Source: DAIPKP01 sp964545875 (lineage in GTDB: Bacteria; Synergistota; Synergistia; Synergistales; Aminiphilaceae). Taken from it: a stretch of 64,000 bases of DNA. The translations under genes were made by a program, and so were the position numbers. The stretch is from the NCBI GenBank assembly GCA_964545875.1, contig CAZJHH010000002.1:1-64000 (forward strand), given 5' to 3'. Within the stretch, counting starts at the first letter, position 1, and each line of letters opens with the position of its first letter. The notes beneath the pieces are model-generated. The model saw only the letters and a list, made by a program, of their open reading frames with translations, did not search any database and had not been told where the DNA came from. Positions 50,659-60,015 of this stretch are shown one piece after another.

Positions 50659-51324
50659 ATGAACCCTCGAAAAAGACAGGGAATTCTCTATTATTTCCTG
50701 GGAGTTCTCCTGCTTCTCGCAGCCTTTGGGCTCATCTCCGTTTTTCGGGGCCGATGGAAGGATGAAAATCCCACCTCGGTTGCAGGGCCTGCCCTGAGCT
50801 GGCGTCAGGAACGACAGGCTTCTTCCGATGTGAGGGAAGAGGCGGATTCCCGGAAAACCGAAATATGGTACGTCTATATTACAGGAGAGGTAGTTCGCCC
50901 GGGAGTCTATGAAGTTTCTCCGGGAGATCGGATCTACCTAGCGGTGGAGAAAGCTGGAGGATTTACCCTTCATGCGGATACTGAGGGAATCAATCTGGCT
51001 TCTCCCCTGACGGATGCCATGCACATCAAAATTCCTGCTCGATTTCCTCTCGGAGAGACTCCTGCGGATACCCTGGAATTAAAACGAGCTCCCCGGGAGG
51101 GGAATTCCAGTTCTTCTCCGGGACTTCTCGATATCAATACCGCCAGGCTCGAAGAGCTGGAAAAACTGCCCGGCATTGGCCCGGTACTGGCTCAAAAAAT
51201 TCTGGAAACCCGTAAGGAGCTGGGAAGTTTCAAGGATTCCGGAGAGATTCTCAAGGTTCCCGGCATCGGATCCAAACGCCTCGAAAAGATCGCTCCTCTC
51301 ATAACCGTCGGACCCGGCTGGTGA
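50659..51324 (+). CDS. comEA: ComEA-like DNA-binding competence protein
   Basis: A 221-residue protein with an N-terminal membrane anchor (residues 8-26). An SLBB-type domain follows (VYITGEVVRPGVYEVSPGDRIYLAVEKAGGF), then a Ser/Pro linker, and a C-terminal double helix-hairpin-helix (LDINTARLEELEKLPGIGPVLAQKIL...FKDSGEILKVPGIGSKRLEKI). It binds incoming double-stranded DNA during natural transformation. GGGAGG lies seven bases before the start, and comEC overlaps its end by four bases. Confidence 0.92.
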   Translation: MNPRKRQGILYYFLGVLLLLAAFGLISVFRGRWKDENPTSVAGPALSWRQERQASSDVREEADSRKTEIWYVYITGEVVRPGVYEVSPGDRIYLAVEKAGGFTLHADTEGINLASPLTDAMHIKIPARFPLGETPADTLELKRAPREGNSSSSPGLLDINTARLEELEKLPGIGPVLAQKILETRKELGSFKDSGEILKVPGIGSKRLEKIAPLITVGPGW

Positions 51325-52760
51325 TCTCCAAATACCCCGCTTTGCTTCTTCTGCTTCTTCTCATGGGAGCTCTCGGAGCTCGGGAGAGCGGAGCACCTTT
51401 GGTCATTTCCCTGGGAGTGGGAAGCCTTTTTTTCTGGGGAACGGCTCTGCTTTATGCTCCTCCGGGAGAACCCTTGTTCTCTCGGCGGAGTGTTGCCCTT
51501 TTTTTCCTGCTTCTTTTCGCCTCGGGGGGTATGCTTTTCCGCTTCGAAAACCTCTCCGGAAACAGAAGCAATGTCCGGGAATTTTCCGGCAAGGGACGGG
51601 TGGTGCTGGAGCGCCCCTGGGGGGGGCGGTGGATTCACGTGGTTGCCACTTCCCGGGGGAAGATTTTATACAATACCTTCCCCCGAGAGGCCCTGAAAGA
51701 AGGGACGGAACTTCTTTTGTCCGGCACCTTGGTGCCTCTGGAGGAAAAAGATTCTTCCCGAAAAAAGAACTCTTCCTTCGACGAGCAAAAGTATTGGGGG
51801 GCCCGAGGGGTTTTTCTGGAGATCCGGGCAACCGAGCGTAGAATTCTTCCCGAAAATTCCTGGAGCCTTTCCGCCTGGAGAAGTTACCTTAGAGAGAAAC
51901 TCCTTCTGGATTTTCCTCCTTTTCTGAGGGGCTATCTTTTGGCGATCTGGCTGGGAGAAAGGGATCCCGAACTCGGAAGCATGCATCAACGATGGGGAAC
52001 CGCCCATCTCCTGGCAGTTTCAGGATTCCATGTGGGTCTTGTGGCTCTCCTGCTTTGGTGGATCTTTCCGCCTTTCTTCGGCAGGATCCGGTTCCCGCTG
52101 ATCTCCGGGGGTATGTGGCTCTACGTTCTTCTGGCAGGGGCTTCTCCCAGCGCTCTCCGAGCCGGGTTGATGGCCCAAATCCTCCTGATCGGACGTTTTC
52201 TCGGTTACCGGGGAAACGTGGCGAATGCGGTGGCTCTCGGGGCATCCCTTCTCCTGCTGTGGCGCCCCTGGTGGTTTTGGGATCTCGGATGGCGTCTTTC
52301 CGTACTTGCTTCTCTGGGTATAACTCTTCTCGGAAGCCTTTCCTGGAGGGCTGTTTTTTTCGGAGGAAGCCCCGTGGCATGGAGTGTTACGGGAGCTCCT
52401 CTCATCGAAACCTTTGGAAGTGTTCCCCTGGGAGGTCTTGTGCTCAATTTTTTCGTTTTGCCGATCTACGCCTTTCTTCTTCCTGGAATTTCTCTTTTAG
52501 GGGCCCTCGTTTTTCTGGGTCTTCCCGGAGGGGAATGGCTGCTTGGGTGGAGTGAGGAGTTTCTGTCTTTGTGGCATGGCTTGATGGAGCAGATTTCTCT
52601 CCTTACCCCCTTTTCCTTCGGGAACCTCTACCTTGCTCTGGCTCTGGGATCTTCGACAACGGCGTGTCTGTTGTGTATGAATATCGACCTTTCTGCGGTA
52701 CGGCGCATTCTCTGCTTCTGCCTTTCCGCAGGGGGGATGTTCTTTTTATATTTGGGGTGA
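51321..52760 (+). CDS. comEC: ComEC/Rec2-type DNA uptake channel, short form
   Basis: A 479-residue polytopic membrane protein. An OB-like soluble region (residues 85-180: GKGRVVLERPWGGRWIHVV) precedes the competence channel with the signature HLLAVSGFHVGLVALLLWW and AGASPSALRAGLMAQI. Classic ComEC proteins are often 700-800 residues with a C-terminal metallo-beta-lactamase nuclease domain; this one ends after the membrane channel, with coaX starting seven bases later. It starts at a GTG overlapping the comEA stop. Confidence 0.9.
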   Translation: MISKYPALLLLLLLMGALGARESGAPLVISLGVGSLFFWGTALLYAPPGEPLFSRRSVALFFLLLFASGGMLFRFENLSGNRSNVREFSGKGRVVLERPWGGRWIHVVATSRGKILYNTFPREALKEGTELLLSGTLVPLEEKDSSRKKNSSFDEQKYWGARGVFLEIRATERRILPENSWSLSAWRSYLREKLLLDFPPFLRGYLLAIWLGERDPELGSMHQRWGTAHLLAVSGFHVGLVALLLWWIFPPFFGRIRFPLISGGMWLYVLLAGASPSALRAGLMAQILLIGRFLGYRGNVANAVALGASLLLLWRPWWFWDLGWRLSVLASLGITLLGSLSWRAVFFGGSPVAWSVTGAPLIETFGSVPLGGLVLNFFVLPIYAFLLPGISLLGALVFLGLPGGEWLLGWSEEFLSLWHGLMEQISLLTPFSFGNLYLALALGSSTTACLLCMNIDLSAVRRILCFCLSAGGMFFLYLG

Positions 52761-52767
52761 TAAAAGA

Positions 52768-53556
52768 ATGCTGCTCGTGCTCGATGTGGGAAATACCAAT
52801 ACGGTGGTGGGAATATACGAGGGAGACAGGCTCCGGTGCCATTGGCGGCTTACTTCGGATAGAAGGACCGGAGACGAGCTGGCGGTGTATCTTTTAAACC
52901 TCATGTTCCTTGCGGAAATTCCCCGAAAATCTCTGAGGGGAGCTATCGTTTCCAGTGTGGTGCCCTCTCTCGAAGCTGCATGGATTCAGGGAATAGAAAG
53001 TTCCCTGGGCATGAAAGCTCTGAAGGTAACCCCTACCATGGACCTCGGTCTTGCCGTGGAGGTTCGGGAACCTCGGAATGTGGGGGCGGACCGATTGGTT
53101 AATGCCGTGGCGGGAATCCGGCGTTACGGAGCCCCTCTGCTTCTGGTGGATTTCGGCACCGCCGTGACACTGGATGCTGTGAATTGCCGGGGTGCCTACA
53201 TCGGAGGCGCCATCGCTCCGGGACTTAACGTGAGCGTGGAGGCTCTTTTCGGAAAAACCGCCAAACTCCCCAGGGTTCCTTTGGAAGTTCCTCCCCAGAC
53301 CATCGGAAAAGACACGATAGAGGCCATCCAGTCGGGAATTCTCTACGGGTATGTGGGAATGGTGGATGGACTGGTACGGCGGATGTGGCGGGAGCTGGCC
53401 AAAGAGACGCCGGTTGTCGCCACGGGAGGGCAGGCGGGAATTCTCAAGGATCTTTCGGAGACCATCACTCATGTGGATCCTTGGCTTACCTTGGAAGGGC
53501 TCCGGATTCTTTATCACCGTCATGTTTTTGAGGAGGGATCTTCCCCCCGTGGCTGA
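52768..53556 (+). CDS. coaX: Type III pantothenate kinase
   Basis: A 262-residue kinase that phosphorylates pantothenate in the first committed step of coenzyme A synthesis. The phosphate-binding DVGNTNTVVGIY motif is at residues 6-17, GADRLVNAVA and LLVDFGTAVTLD follow, and GGAIAPGLNVSVEAL is the substrate loop. The length is normal for the family. It starts seven bases after comEC. Confidence 0.95.
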   Translation: MLLVLDVGNTNTVVGIYEGDRLRCHWRLTSDRRTGDELAVYLLNLMFLAEIPRKSLRGAIVSSVVPSLEAAWIQGIESSLGMKALKVTPTMDLGLAVEVREPRNVGADRLVNAVAGIRRYGAPLLLVDFGTAVTLDAVNCRGAYIGGAIAPGLNVSVEALFGKTAKLPRVPLEVPPQTIGKDTIEAIQSGILYGYVGMVDGLVRRMWRELAKETPVVATGGQAGILKDLSETITHVDPWLTLEGLRILYHRHVFEEGSSPRG

Positions 53557-54634
53557 ACGGAAACAAGGAAATGAGACCAGGCAAATCGGCGGGGTGGCGG
53601 TGACCAATCCTCTTTGGTTCGCCCCTCTTGCGGCTATCAGCATGGCGCCGGTGCGGGACTTCTACCGGGAACTTGGAGCGGGGCTCACCCATACCGAAAT
53701 GATAAGCTGTGCGGGGCTCCTCCACGGGAACCGAGTGACTCGAAAGATGCTCCCCCGAGAGGGAGAATCCCCCCTGGTGCTCCAGATTTTCGGAGATTCT
53801 CCCGAGGAGATTGCCCGGGGAGCCGAAGAGGCTCTACGGTATGGAGCCCTGCCGGAAGCGGTGGAAGTCAACATGGCCTGCCCCGTACGGAAAGTGATGC
53901 GGCGGAAAGAAGGAGCCGCCCTTTTGAACTATCCGAAAATTGCGGGGGCCATGATCAAAAGCTTGCAACCCCTGGGTATTCCCGTATGGGGAAAAATCCG
54001 CCTCTGTGGCCCCGGGCAGCCCCTGGAGACTGAAGAATTCTGTGAAGTGCTCCTGGAGGCGGGGGCGATGCATATTTCGGTTCACGGAAGAACCCCTGCC
54101 CAGAAGTACGCAGGGTCTTCCAACCGGGACGAGGTGGGAGCCATAGCCGTGCGCTTTCCAGGATACATCAGCGGCAGCGGGGATGTCTATACTCCTGAAG
54201 ATGTACGCGACTATCTCCGCCGAGGCTGTGTAGGAGTGCTTCTGGCCCGGGGAGTTATATGCAATCCCTTTCTTTTTCCTCAAGCCCTCAAGATCCTGGG
54301 ATATCCCGTGGAAGAGACCCTGGCGAACCCGTCTCTCCGCTTTCGGGTGCAGGCACTTCTCCACCTTGCGGAGCGCATGGTGGCGGAGGAGGGGGAGAAG
54401 GCGGCGGTAGTTCTCTTGAAGCGTTTTCTGGGAGGTATTTTCAGAGGTTTGTCCGGTGCGGTAGAATTGCGTCGTACCATTGGAAGCATAAAGGATTGGC
54501 CTTCTCTCGAAAAGGTCGTCCGGGAGTGGGAGCTCTTTATATCCGAAAGGGGAGAACATTATGGTGGAACAGCAGGAGCCTATGGAACAGAATCAAGCGC
54601 CGGAGGAAGAAATTCTTCAGGCGAGAAAAGATAA
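53549..54634 (+). CDS. dus: tRNA-dihydrouridine synthase
   Basis: A 361-residue flavoenzyme that reduces uridine to dihydrouridine in tRNA. It shows the Dus pattern FAPLAAISMAPVRDFYRELGAGLTHTEM, the catalytic Cys111 in NMACPVRKVMRRKEGAALL, HGRTPAQKYAG and GSGDVYTPEDV, ending in the helical tRNA-binding domain. The GTG at 53549 is preferred; an in-frame ATG at 53522 also exists. It overlaps coaX by eight bases and lysS by 74 bases. Confidence 0.9.
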   Translation: MAERKQGNETRQIGGVAVTNPLWFAPLAAISMAPVRDFYRELGAGLTHTEMISCAGLLHGNRVTRKMLPREGESPLVLQIFGDSPEEIARGAEEALRYGALPEAVEVNMACPVRKVMRRKEGAALLNYPKIAGAMIKSLQPLGIPVWGKIRLCGPGQPLETEEFCEVLLEAGAMHISVHGRTPAQKYAGSSNRDEVGAIAVRFPGYISGSGDVYTPEDVRDYLRRGCVGVLLARGVICNPFLFPQALKILGYPVEETLANPSLRFRVQALLHLAERMVAEEGEKAAVVLLKRFLGGIFRGLSGAVELRRTIGSIKDWPSLEKVVREWELFISERGEHYGGTAGAYGTESSAGGRNSSGEKR

Positions 54635-56075
54635 ACTGGATCGCCTCCGCAGTGAAGAGGGGTACGATCCTTTTCAGCAGGAACGGTGGGATCGTAAACA
54701 TACCCTGGAGTACGTGCATCGGAACTACGACCATCTTGATGTAGATGCCCAGGGCGAGGAAGAAATATCTACCGCCGGCCGGGTCATGACGCTCCGAAAG
54801 CACGGCAAGGCCTCCTTCGTGACCCTGGAAGACGAAACTCATCGGCTTCAGCTCTATTTTCAGGTAAATGCCTTGGGAGAGGAACAGTACGGATTTTTCA
54901 AGAAATGGGTGGACGTGGGGGATTTCCTGGGAATTAGGGGAGTTCCCTTCCGAACCCGCCGGGGAGAGCTTTCCATCCTCGTTCAGAGCTTCACCCTTCT
55001 TTCCAAGGCTCTTCGGCCCCTTCCGGAAAAGTGGCATGGCCTGAAGGATCAGGAGATACGGTATCGCCAGAGGTACGTGGATCTCATCGCCAATCCCGAG
55101 GTTCGCCAGGTCTTCCGGAAAAGGGCGGAAGTTATCCGGGCTATCCGGGATGTCATGGACCGAACGGGAACCCTCGAAGTGGATACGCCCATCCTTTCTT
55201 CCCTTGCGGGGGGTGCCAACGCCCGTCCCTTTACGACGTTCCACAACGCTTTGGGAATTCCCATGTACATGCGTATCGCCACGGAGCTCTATCTCAAACG
55301 CCTCATCGTGGGAATGATGGGACGGGTCTACGAAATGGGAAAAAACTTCCGGAACGAAGGAATCAGCCCTCGACATAATCCGGAATTCACTGCCATGGAG
55401 GTTTACTGGGCCTACGCCAACTATGAAGACATGATGGATCTTACCGAAGAAATCATCGTGTCTGCGGCGGATGCGGTGGGATCAAGAAAGAAAACCTGGT
55501 ATGGCAAGGAAATTTCCCTGGAACCCCCTTTCCGGAGGGTTACCATGGCGGAACTCGTCAAAGAGCATGCGGGGGTGGATATCCAGGAAATTTCTTCCGA
55601 CGAGGAGGCTCGGAAGATTGCCCGGAAGAAGGGATTGGAGATCGAAGGACACGAAAGCCGTTTTCTCATTCTCTCCATGCTTTTCGAGGCCTTCGGGGAG
55701 GAAAAGCTTATTCAGCCGACCTTCGTGCTCAAGCATCCCGTGGAAATTTCTCCTCTCTCCAAGAGAGATCCGGAGAATCCGGATTATACCAATCGTTTCG
55801 AACTCTTCATAAACGGCATGGAATTCGCCAATGCCTTCAGCGAACTTAACGATCCCATGGATCAGAAAGAGCGTTTCCTGGATCAACAGAGCAAGAAGGA
55901 AGCGGGGGATGAAGAGACGCATCCCTACGATGAAGACTACATCAATGCACTGGAATACGGTCTGCCTCCCACGGGAGGATTGGGAGTGGGCGTGGATCGC
56001 CTGGTGATGCTTCTCACAGAGTCGGAAACCATTCGGGACGTAATTCTCTTTCCTACCATGCGTCCCAGGGATTAG
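54561..56075 (+). CDS. lysS: Lysyl-tRNA synthetase, class II
   Basis: A 504-residue class II LysRS. The N-terminal OB-fold (AGRVMTLRKHGKASFVTLEDETHRLQLYFQ, residues 72-100) is followed by the catalytic domain with RYRQRYVDLI, motif 2 (YEMGKNFRNEGISPRHNPEFTAMEVY) and motif 3 (GGLGVGVDRLVMLL). It charges tRNA-Lys. An acidic 30-residue extension precedes the OB-fold. Its start lies inside the dus gene, in another frame. Confidence 0.96.
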   Translation: MVEQQEPMEQNQAPEEEILQARKDKLDRLRSEEGYDPFQQERWDRKHTLEYVHRNYDHLDVDAQGEEEISTAGRVMTLRKHGKASFVTLEDETHRLQLYFQVNALGEEQYGFFKKWVDVGDFLGIRGVPFRTRRGELSILVQSFTLLSKALRPLPEKWHGLKDQEIRYRQRYVDLIANPEVRQVFRKRAEVIRAIRDVMDRTGTLEVDTPILSSLAGGANARPFTTFHNALGIPMYMRIATELYLKRLIVGMMGRVYEMGKNFRNEGISPRHNPEFTAMEVYWAYANYEDMMDLTEEIIVSAADAVGSRKKTWYGKEISLEPPFRRVTMAELVKEHAGVDIQEISSDEEARKIARKKGLEIEGHESRFLILSMLFEAFGEEKLIQPTFVLKHPVEISPLSKRDPENPDYTNRFELFINGMEFANAFSELNDPMDQKERFLDQQSKKEAGDEETHPYDEDYINALEYGLPPTGGLGVGVDRLVMLLTESETIRDVILFPTMRPRD

Positions 56076-56081
56076 AAATAG

Positions 56082-58103
56082 GTGATGGAACGACAAGCCG
56101 CAGCTTCCGAGGCGAAACGACTTCGAGAAGAGCTGCGAAAACACGAGTATTTTTACTATGTTCTCGATGCTCCGGAGATCCCTGACAAAGAGTACGATGC
56201 TCTTTTCCGGGATCTTCAGAGGCTGGAGCAGGCGTTTCCCGAGCTCCGTACCGAAGATTCCCCCACCCAGAGGGTGGGGGGGGCGGTACGGGAAGGGTTT
56301 TCCCGAGCTCGGCATGAACTGCCCATGTTGAGCCTGGACAACGTATTCAACTCCGGAGAACTCGGGGCCTATCTCGGACGCCTCCAGCGGGAGGGAATTA
56401 CTCCCTCCCGGGGTTTTTCCTGTGAACTCAAGATAGACGGCGTGGCGGTGGCCCTTACCTACGAAGATGGAGTTCTGGTTCGGGGAGTTACCCGGGGAGA
56501 CGGGATTTTTGGAGAGGATGTAACACCGAACATTCGTACTCTCCCCTCGATTCCCCTGGCCCTTCGAATTTTCCAAAAGGGGCGGGTGGAGGTTCGGGGA
56601 GAGGTCTACTTTCCTCGGAAAGAGTTCGAAGCTCTCAATGCAGAGCGAGACGAGGAGGGGCTCCCGCCCTTTGCGAACCCCCGCAATGCCGGAGCAGGCT
56701 CCCTGCGTCAGCTTGACCCCGGCATCACCGCATCCCGAAAGCTTCGTTTCTTCGCCTATCATGCGTTTTTCTCGGAGAATGCTCCCGCCGCATCCCAGGG
56801 AGAACTTTTCGAATGGCTGCGTTCCGCCGGATTTCCCGTGGAACCTCACGGAAAATCCGTAACTGCCCGGGAGGCCATGATGGAATATGTCGCTTTCTGG
56901 GAGACCGAACGTTTTTCTCTTCCCTACGATACGGACGGCATCGTTTTCAAGGTGGAGAGTTTTGCCCTGCGTGATGAACTCGGAAGTACTGCCAGGGCCC
57001 CCCGATGGGCGGTGGCCTATAAGTTTCCTCCGGAGGAAAAGAAAACTCTGCTTCGGGAGATCCGAATTTCCGTAGGAAGAACGGGTACTCTTACCCCCGT
57101 GGCGTGTCTTGAGCCGGTAACTCTTTCGGGCTCCGTGGTACAGCGGGCTACGCTGCATAACCACGAAGAAATACACCGTAAGGACATCCGCCCCGGAGAT
57201 TGGGTGTGGGTACGCAAGGCGGGAGAGATCATTCCGGAAGTTCTTCGAGCTGATACGGAAAACCGCTCTCCTTCGAGCGTTCCTTACGAAATGCCCCGTA
57301 CCTGTCCCGAGTGCGGAAGCAGCGCGGTTCGTCTTCCCGACGAGGTGGCCTGGAGATGTCCGAATCGGTCTTGCCCGGCGGTTCTCCGGGAGGGACTCCG
57401 GCATTTTGCCTCCCGGAAGGGTATGGATATCCGGGGGCTCGGGGAGAAACTGGTGGATCAGCTTCTGAAGGGGAACTTGGTGCGAAACATTGCGGGAATC
57501 TATTCCCTTGCCCTGGAAGATCTTGCAGGACTCGAACGTATGGGCAGGAAGTCTGCGGAAAATCTGCTCCAGGCTTTGGAGGCGTCCAAAAAACGCTCCC
57601 TGGATCGCCTTATCTATGCCCTGGGAATTCGTTACGTGGGGGATCAGGTAGCTCGGGTTCTTGCCGCAGAATTCGGCAGGATGTCCCTGCTTCGGGAGGC
57701 TTCGGAGGAACACCTTGCCTCTCTGGAGGGAGTGGGGCCTCGTATCGCCGCCTCGGTAAAGGCTTTTTTTGAGGATTCTCAAAACCAGGAGACTCTGGGA
57801 GAGCTTGAAAAAGCGGGAGTTCTCATGGAGATCCACGAGATTTCTTCCTCCGGCTCCGGGCCTTGGGAGGGACGACGGGTAGTTTTTACGGGGGAACTTA
57901 CTTCTCTGACACGATCCGAAGCGGAGGAACGAGCCCGAGCTTTGGGAGCGTCGCCTACCTCGTCGGTGAGCAAAAAAACCTGGCTTGTGGTGGCGGGGGA
58001 GAGCGCGGGAAGCAAACTTGAGAAGGCCAGAAAACTGGACGTTCCGGTACTGTCCGAGGAAGCCTTTCTAGCTCTCCTGCAAGATCCTTATAGAGAAAGT
58101 TAA
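56082..58103 (+). CDS. ligA: NAD-dependent DNA ligase
   Basis: A 673-residue ligase that seals nicks during replication and repair. The adenylation domain has the active-site Lys117 (CELKIDGVA) and an NAD site in YYVLDAPEIPDKEYD. An OB-fold, a four-Cys zinc finger (CPECG...CPNRSCP), HhH repeats (LEGVGPRIAASVKAF) and a C-terminal BRCT domain (GRRVVFTGELTSLTRSEAEERARALGA) follow in order. The GTG at 56082 or the next ATG (56085) could start it. Confidence 0.96.
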   Translation: MMERQAAASEAKRLREELRKHEYFYYVLDAPEIPDKEYDALFRDLQRLEQAFPELRTEDSPTQRVGGAVREGFSRARHELPMLSLDNVFNSGELGAYLGRLQREGITPSRGFSCELKIDGVAVALTYEDGVLVRGVTRGDGIFGEDVTPNIRTLPSIPLALRIFQKGRVEVRGEVYFPRKEFEALNAERDEEGLPPFANPRNAGAGSLRQLDPGITASRKLRFFAYHAFFSENAPAASQGELFEWLRSAGFPVEPHGKSVTAREAMMEYVAFWETERFSLPYDTDGIVFKVESFALRDELGSTARAPRWAVAYKFPPEEKKTLLREIRISVGRTGTLTPVACLEPVTLSGSVVQRATLHNHEEIHRKDIRPGDWVWVRKAGEIIPEVLRADTENRSPSSVPYEMPRTCPECGSSAVRLPDEVAWRCPNRSCPAVLREGLRHFASRKGMDIRGLGEKLVDQLLKGNLVRNIAGIYSLALEDLAGLERMGRKSAENLLQALEASKKRSLDRLIYALGIRYVGDQVARVLAAEFGRMSLLREASEEHLASLEGVGPRIAASVKAFFEDSQNQETLGELEKAGVLMEIHEISSSGSGPWEGRRVVFTGELTSLTRSEAEERARALGASPTSSVSKKTWLVVAGESAGSKLEKARKLDVPVLSEEAFLALLQDPYRES

Positions 58104-58243
58104 TTGGTGGAGGCTCTTTTTCCGGAAAGGTTTTTCACGACAAATGTGGGCAGGGAACGTACTACTGTTGAAAAGCCTGAACGTTCTCGAAGGCGGTTTA
58201 CGTAACCGAGGGTGTTTGGGAATCAAACGAAGGAGGCCTGGAT

Positions 58244-58540
58244 ATGGCGGAAGTTACCCGAAAGGACGTAGAGCACGTCGCCCGGCTGGCGAGGCTTGAA
58301 GTTACTTCCGAAGAAGCGGAGAATCTTACAAAATACTTCGGGGATATTCTTTCTCACTTCCAAAAACTCGAGGAAGCCGATTTGAGCGATATGGATCCCT
58401 TTGGCATAGAAAACGCCGAGGTGCGGCCGCTTCGAGAAGATGTCCTTTCTCAAGAAAATTCGAGAGAGGCCATTTTGCGGGAGGCCCCATTGAGGGAAGG
58501 GGACTATATACGGGTTCCCCGTATCATGGAGGAGGTGTGA
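58244..58540 (+). CDS. gatC: Asp/Glu-tRNA(Asn/Gln) amidotransferase subunit C
   Basis: A 98-residue GatC that wraps between GatA and GatB in the GatCAB complex. The family pattern VEHVARLARLEVTSEEAENLTKYFGDILSHFQKLEEADLSD is complete, as is the C-terminal LREDVL. AAGGAGG precedes the start. It is the first gene of gatCAB. Confidence 0.95.
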   Translation: MAEVTRKDVEHVARLARLEVTSEEAENLTKYFGDILSHFQKLEEADLSDMDPFGIENAEVRPLREDVLSQENSREAILREAPLREGDYIRVPRIMEEV

Positions 58541-58545
58541 CGACT

Positions 58546-60015
58546 ATGGAACTATGGGAATATCCCGGGTGGCGCATCGCTCAATTCGTCTCCCGAAGAG
58601 AGCTTTCCGTAGAGGATGTGATACGGGCTCATTTAGGGCGCATATCCTCTTGTGAACCCAAAGTTTGCGGGCTTATTACGCTTATGGAGGAGCAGGCTCT
58701 CGAACGGGCGCAGAAACTGGATGCCATTATAAAGGCAGAAAAAGAGCTCCCCTCACCTCTTTGCGGTGTCCCCGTGATAATCAAGGATAATATGTGTTTC
58801 CAGGGAGCTCCCACTACATGCGGCAGTAAAATGCTGGAACGCTGGCACTCTCCTTACAATGCTTCGGTGGTGGAATACCTCGAAGAGGCTGGAGCGGTAA
58901 TCCTGGGGAAGGCAAATATGGACGAGTTCGCCATGGGAAGCTCCACGGAAAACTCCGCTTTTGGCCCTACCTCGAATCCCCGAGATCTTACCCTTGTTCC
59001 CGGGGGCAGTTCTGGAGGGAGTGCGGCTGCAGTAGCGGCAGGATACTGTCCCATAGCTCTGGGAAGCGATACCGGCGGGTCCATACGGCAGCCCGCAGCC
59101 TTTTGCGGGGTTCACGGTATGAAGCCCACCTACGGTCTCATCAGTCGCTACGGTTTGGTGGCTTTCGCTTCCTCTCTCGATCAGATCGGTCCCTTCGCCC
59201 GAGATTTGGGAGATATTGCCCTGGCCCTGGATGTGCTTTCTCGGAAGGATCCTCGGGATGCTACCTGCACTCCTCGTAAAGAAGGGCGCTACCTGGATGC
59301 TCTCGAAAGAAACTCCCTTCGGGGATTACGCATCGGCCTCGTTCAGGAATATGAGAGAGAAAACATGGATTCCCGACTGGAGGCATCGGTGGTTCACGCT
59401 GCACGGATCTGCCAGGATGCGGGGGCGGAACTGGTGCCAGTTTCTCTCGAAAACGCCATTTCCTACGGCCTCGCATGCTACTACATCATCGCCCCTGCCG
59501 AGGCGAGCTCGAATCTTGCCCGGTATGACGGAGTACGTTACGGCTTTCGTGCTTCCGGGGAGACCCTTGTAGAGCAGTACTGTACGACAAGGAGGGAGTT
59601 TGGAGCGGAAGTGCAGCGCCGGATCCTTGCGGGAACCTATGTGCTCAGCTCTGGTTACTATGATGCCTACTACCTCACGGCCCAGAAAATGCGGAAAAAA
59701 ATTCAGGAAGAATTTGATCGGGCCTTCAAGGGTGTTCACGCCCTCCTTATGCCCACCACCCCTTCTCTTCCCTTCCCGAAAGGGGCCGTAACTTCGCCTC
59801 TGGAGATGTATCTTCAGGATATCTTTACACTCCCCGTGAATCTTGCAGGGCTTCCCGCCATATCTCTCTATGCGGGAATGACCGAGGATAAACTTCCCCT
59901 GAACGTTCAGGTGGTAGGGCCCCGATGGAGCGAATCTACCCTTATCGGGGTGTCCTCCATCCTGGAAAACGCCTTCGGCACTCCCCCCATTGCGAAGGGA
60001 TGTGACAACGCATGA
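58546..60015 (+). CDS. gatA: Asp/Glu-tRNA(Asn/Gln) amidotransferase subunit A
   Basis: A 489-residue amidase that releases ammonia from glutamine for transamidation of misacylated tRNA. The Ser-cisSer-Lys triad is visible: Lys80 in VIIKDN and the serines of VPGGSSGGSAAAVAAG and GSDTGGSIRQPA. The ATG at 58546 is chosen because GGAGGTG lies eight bases upstream; a GTG at 58537 is too close to it. It lies five bases after gatC and overlaps gatB by four bases. Confidence 0.96.
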   Translation: MELWEYPGWRIAQFVSRRELSVEDVIRAHLGRISSCEPKVCGLITLMEEQALERAQKLDAIIKAEKELPSPLCGVPVIIKDNMCFQGAPTTCGSKMLERWHSPYNASVVEYLEEAGAVILGKANMDEFAMGSSTENSAFGPTSNPRDLTLVPGGSSGGSAAAVAAGYCPIALGSDTGGSIRQPAAFCGVHGMKPTYGLISRYGLVAFASSLDQIGPFARDLGDIALALDVLSRKDPRDATCTPRKEGRYLDALERNSLRGLRIGLVQEYERENMDSRLEASVVHAARICQDAGAELVPVSLENAISYGLACYYIIAPAEASSNLARYDGVRYGFRASGETLVEQYCTTRREFGAEVQRRILAGTYVLSSGYYDAYYLTAQKMRKKIQEEFDRAFKGVHALLMPTTPSLPFPKGAVTSPLEMYLQDIFTLPVNLAGLPAISLYAGMTEDKLPLNVQVVGPRWSESTLIGVSSILENAFGTPPIAKGCDNA

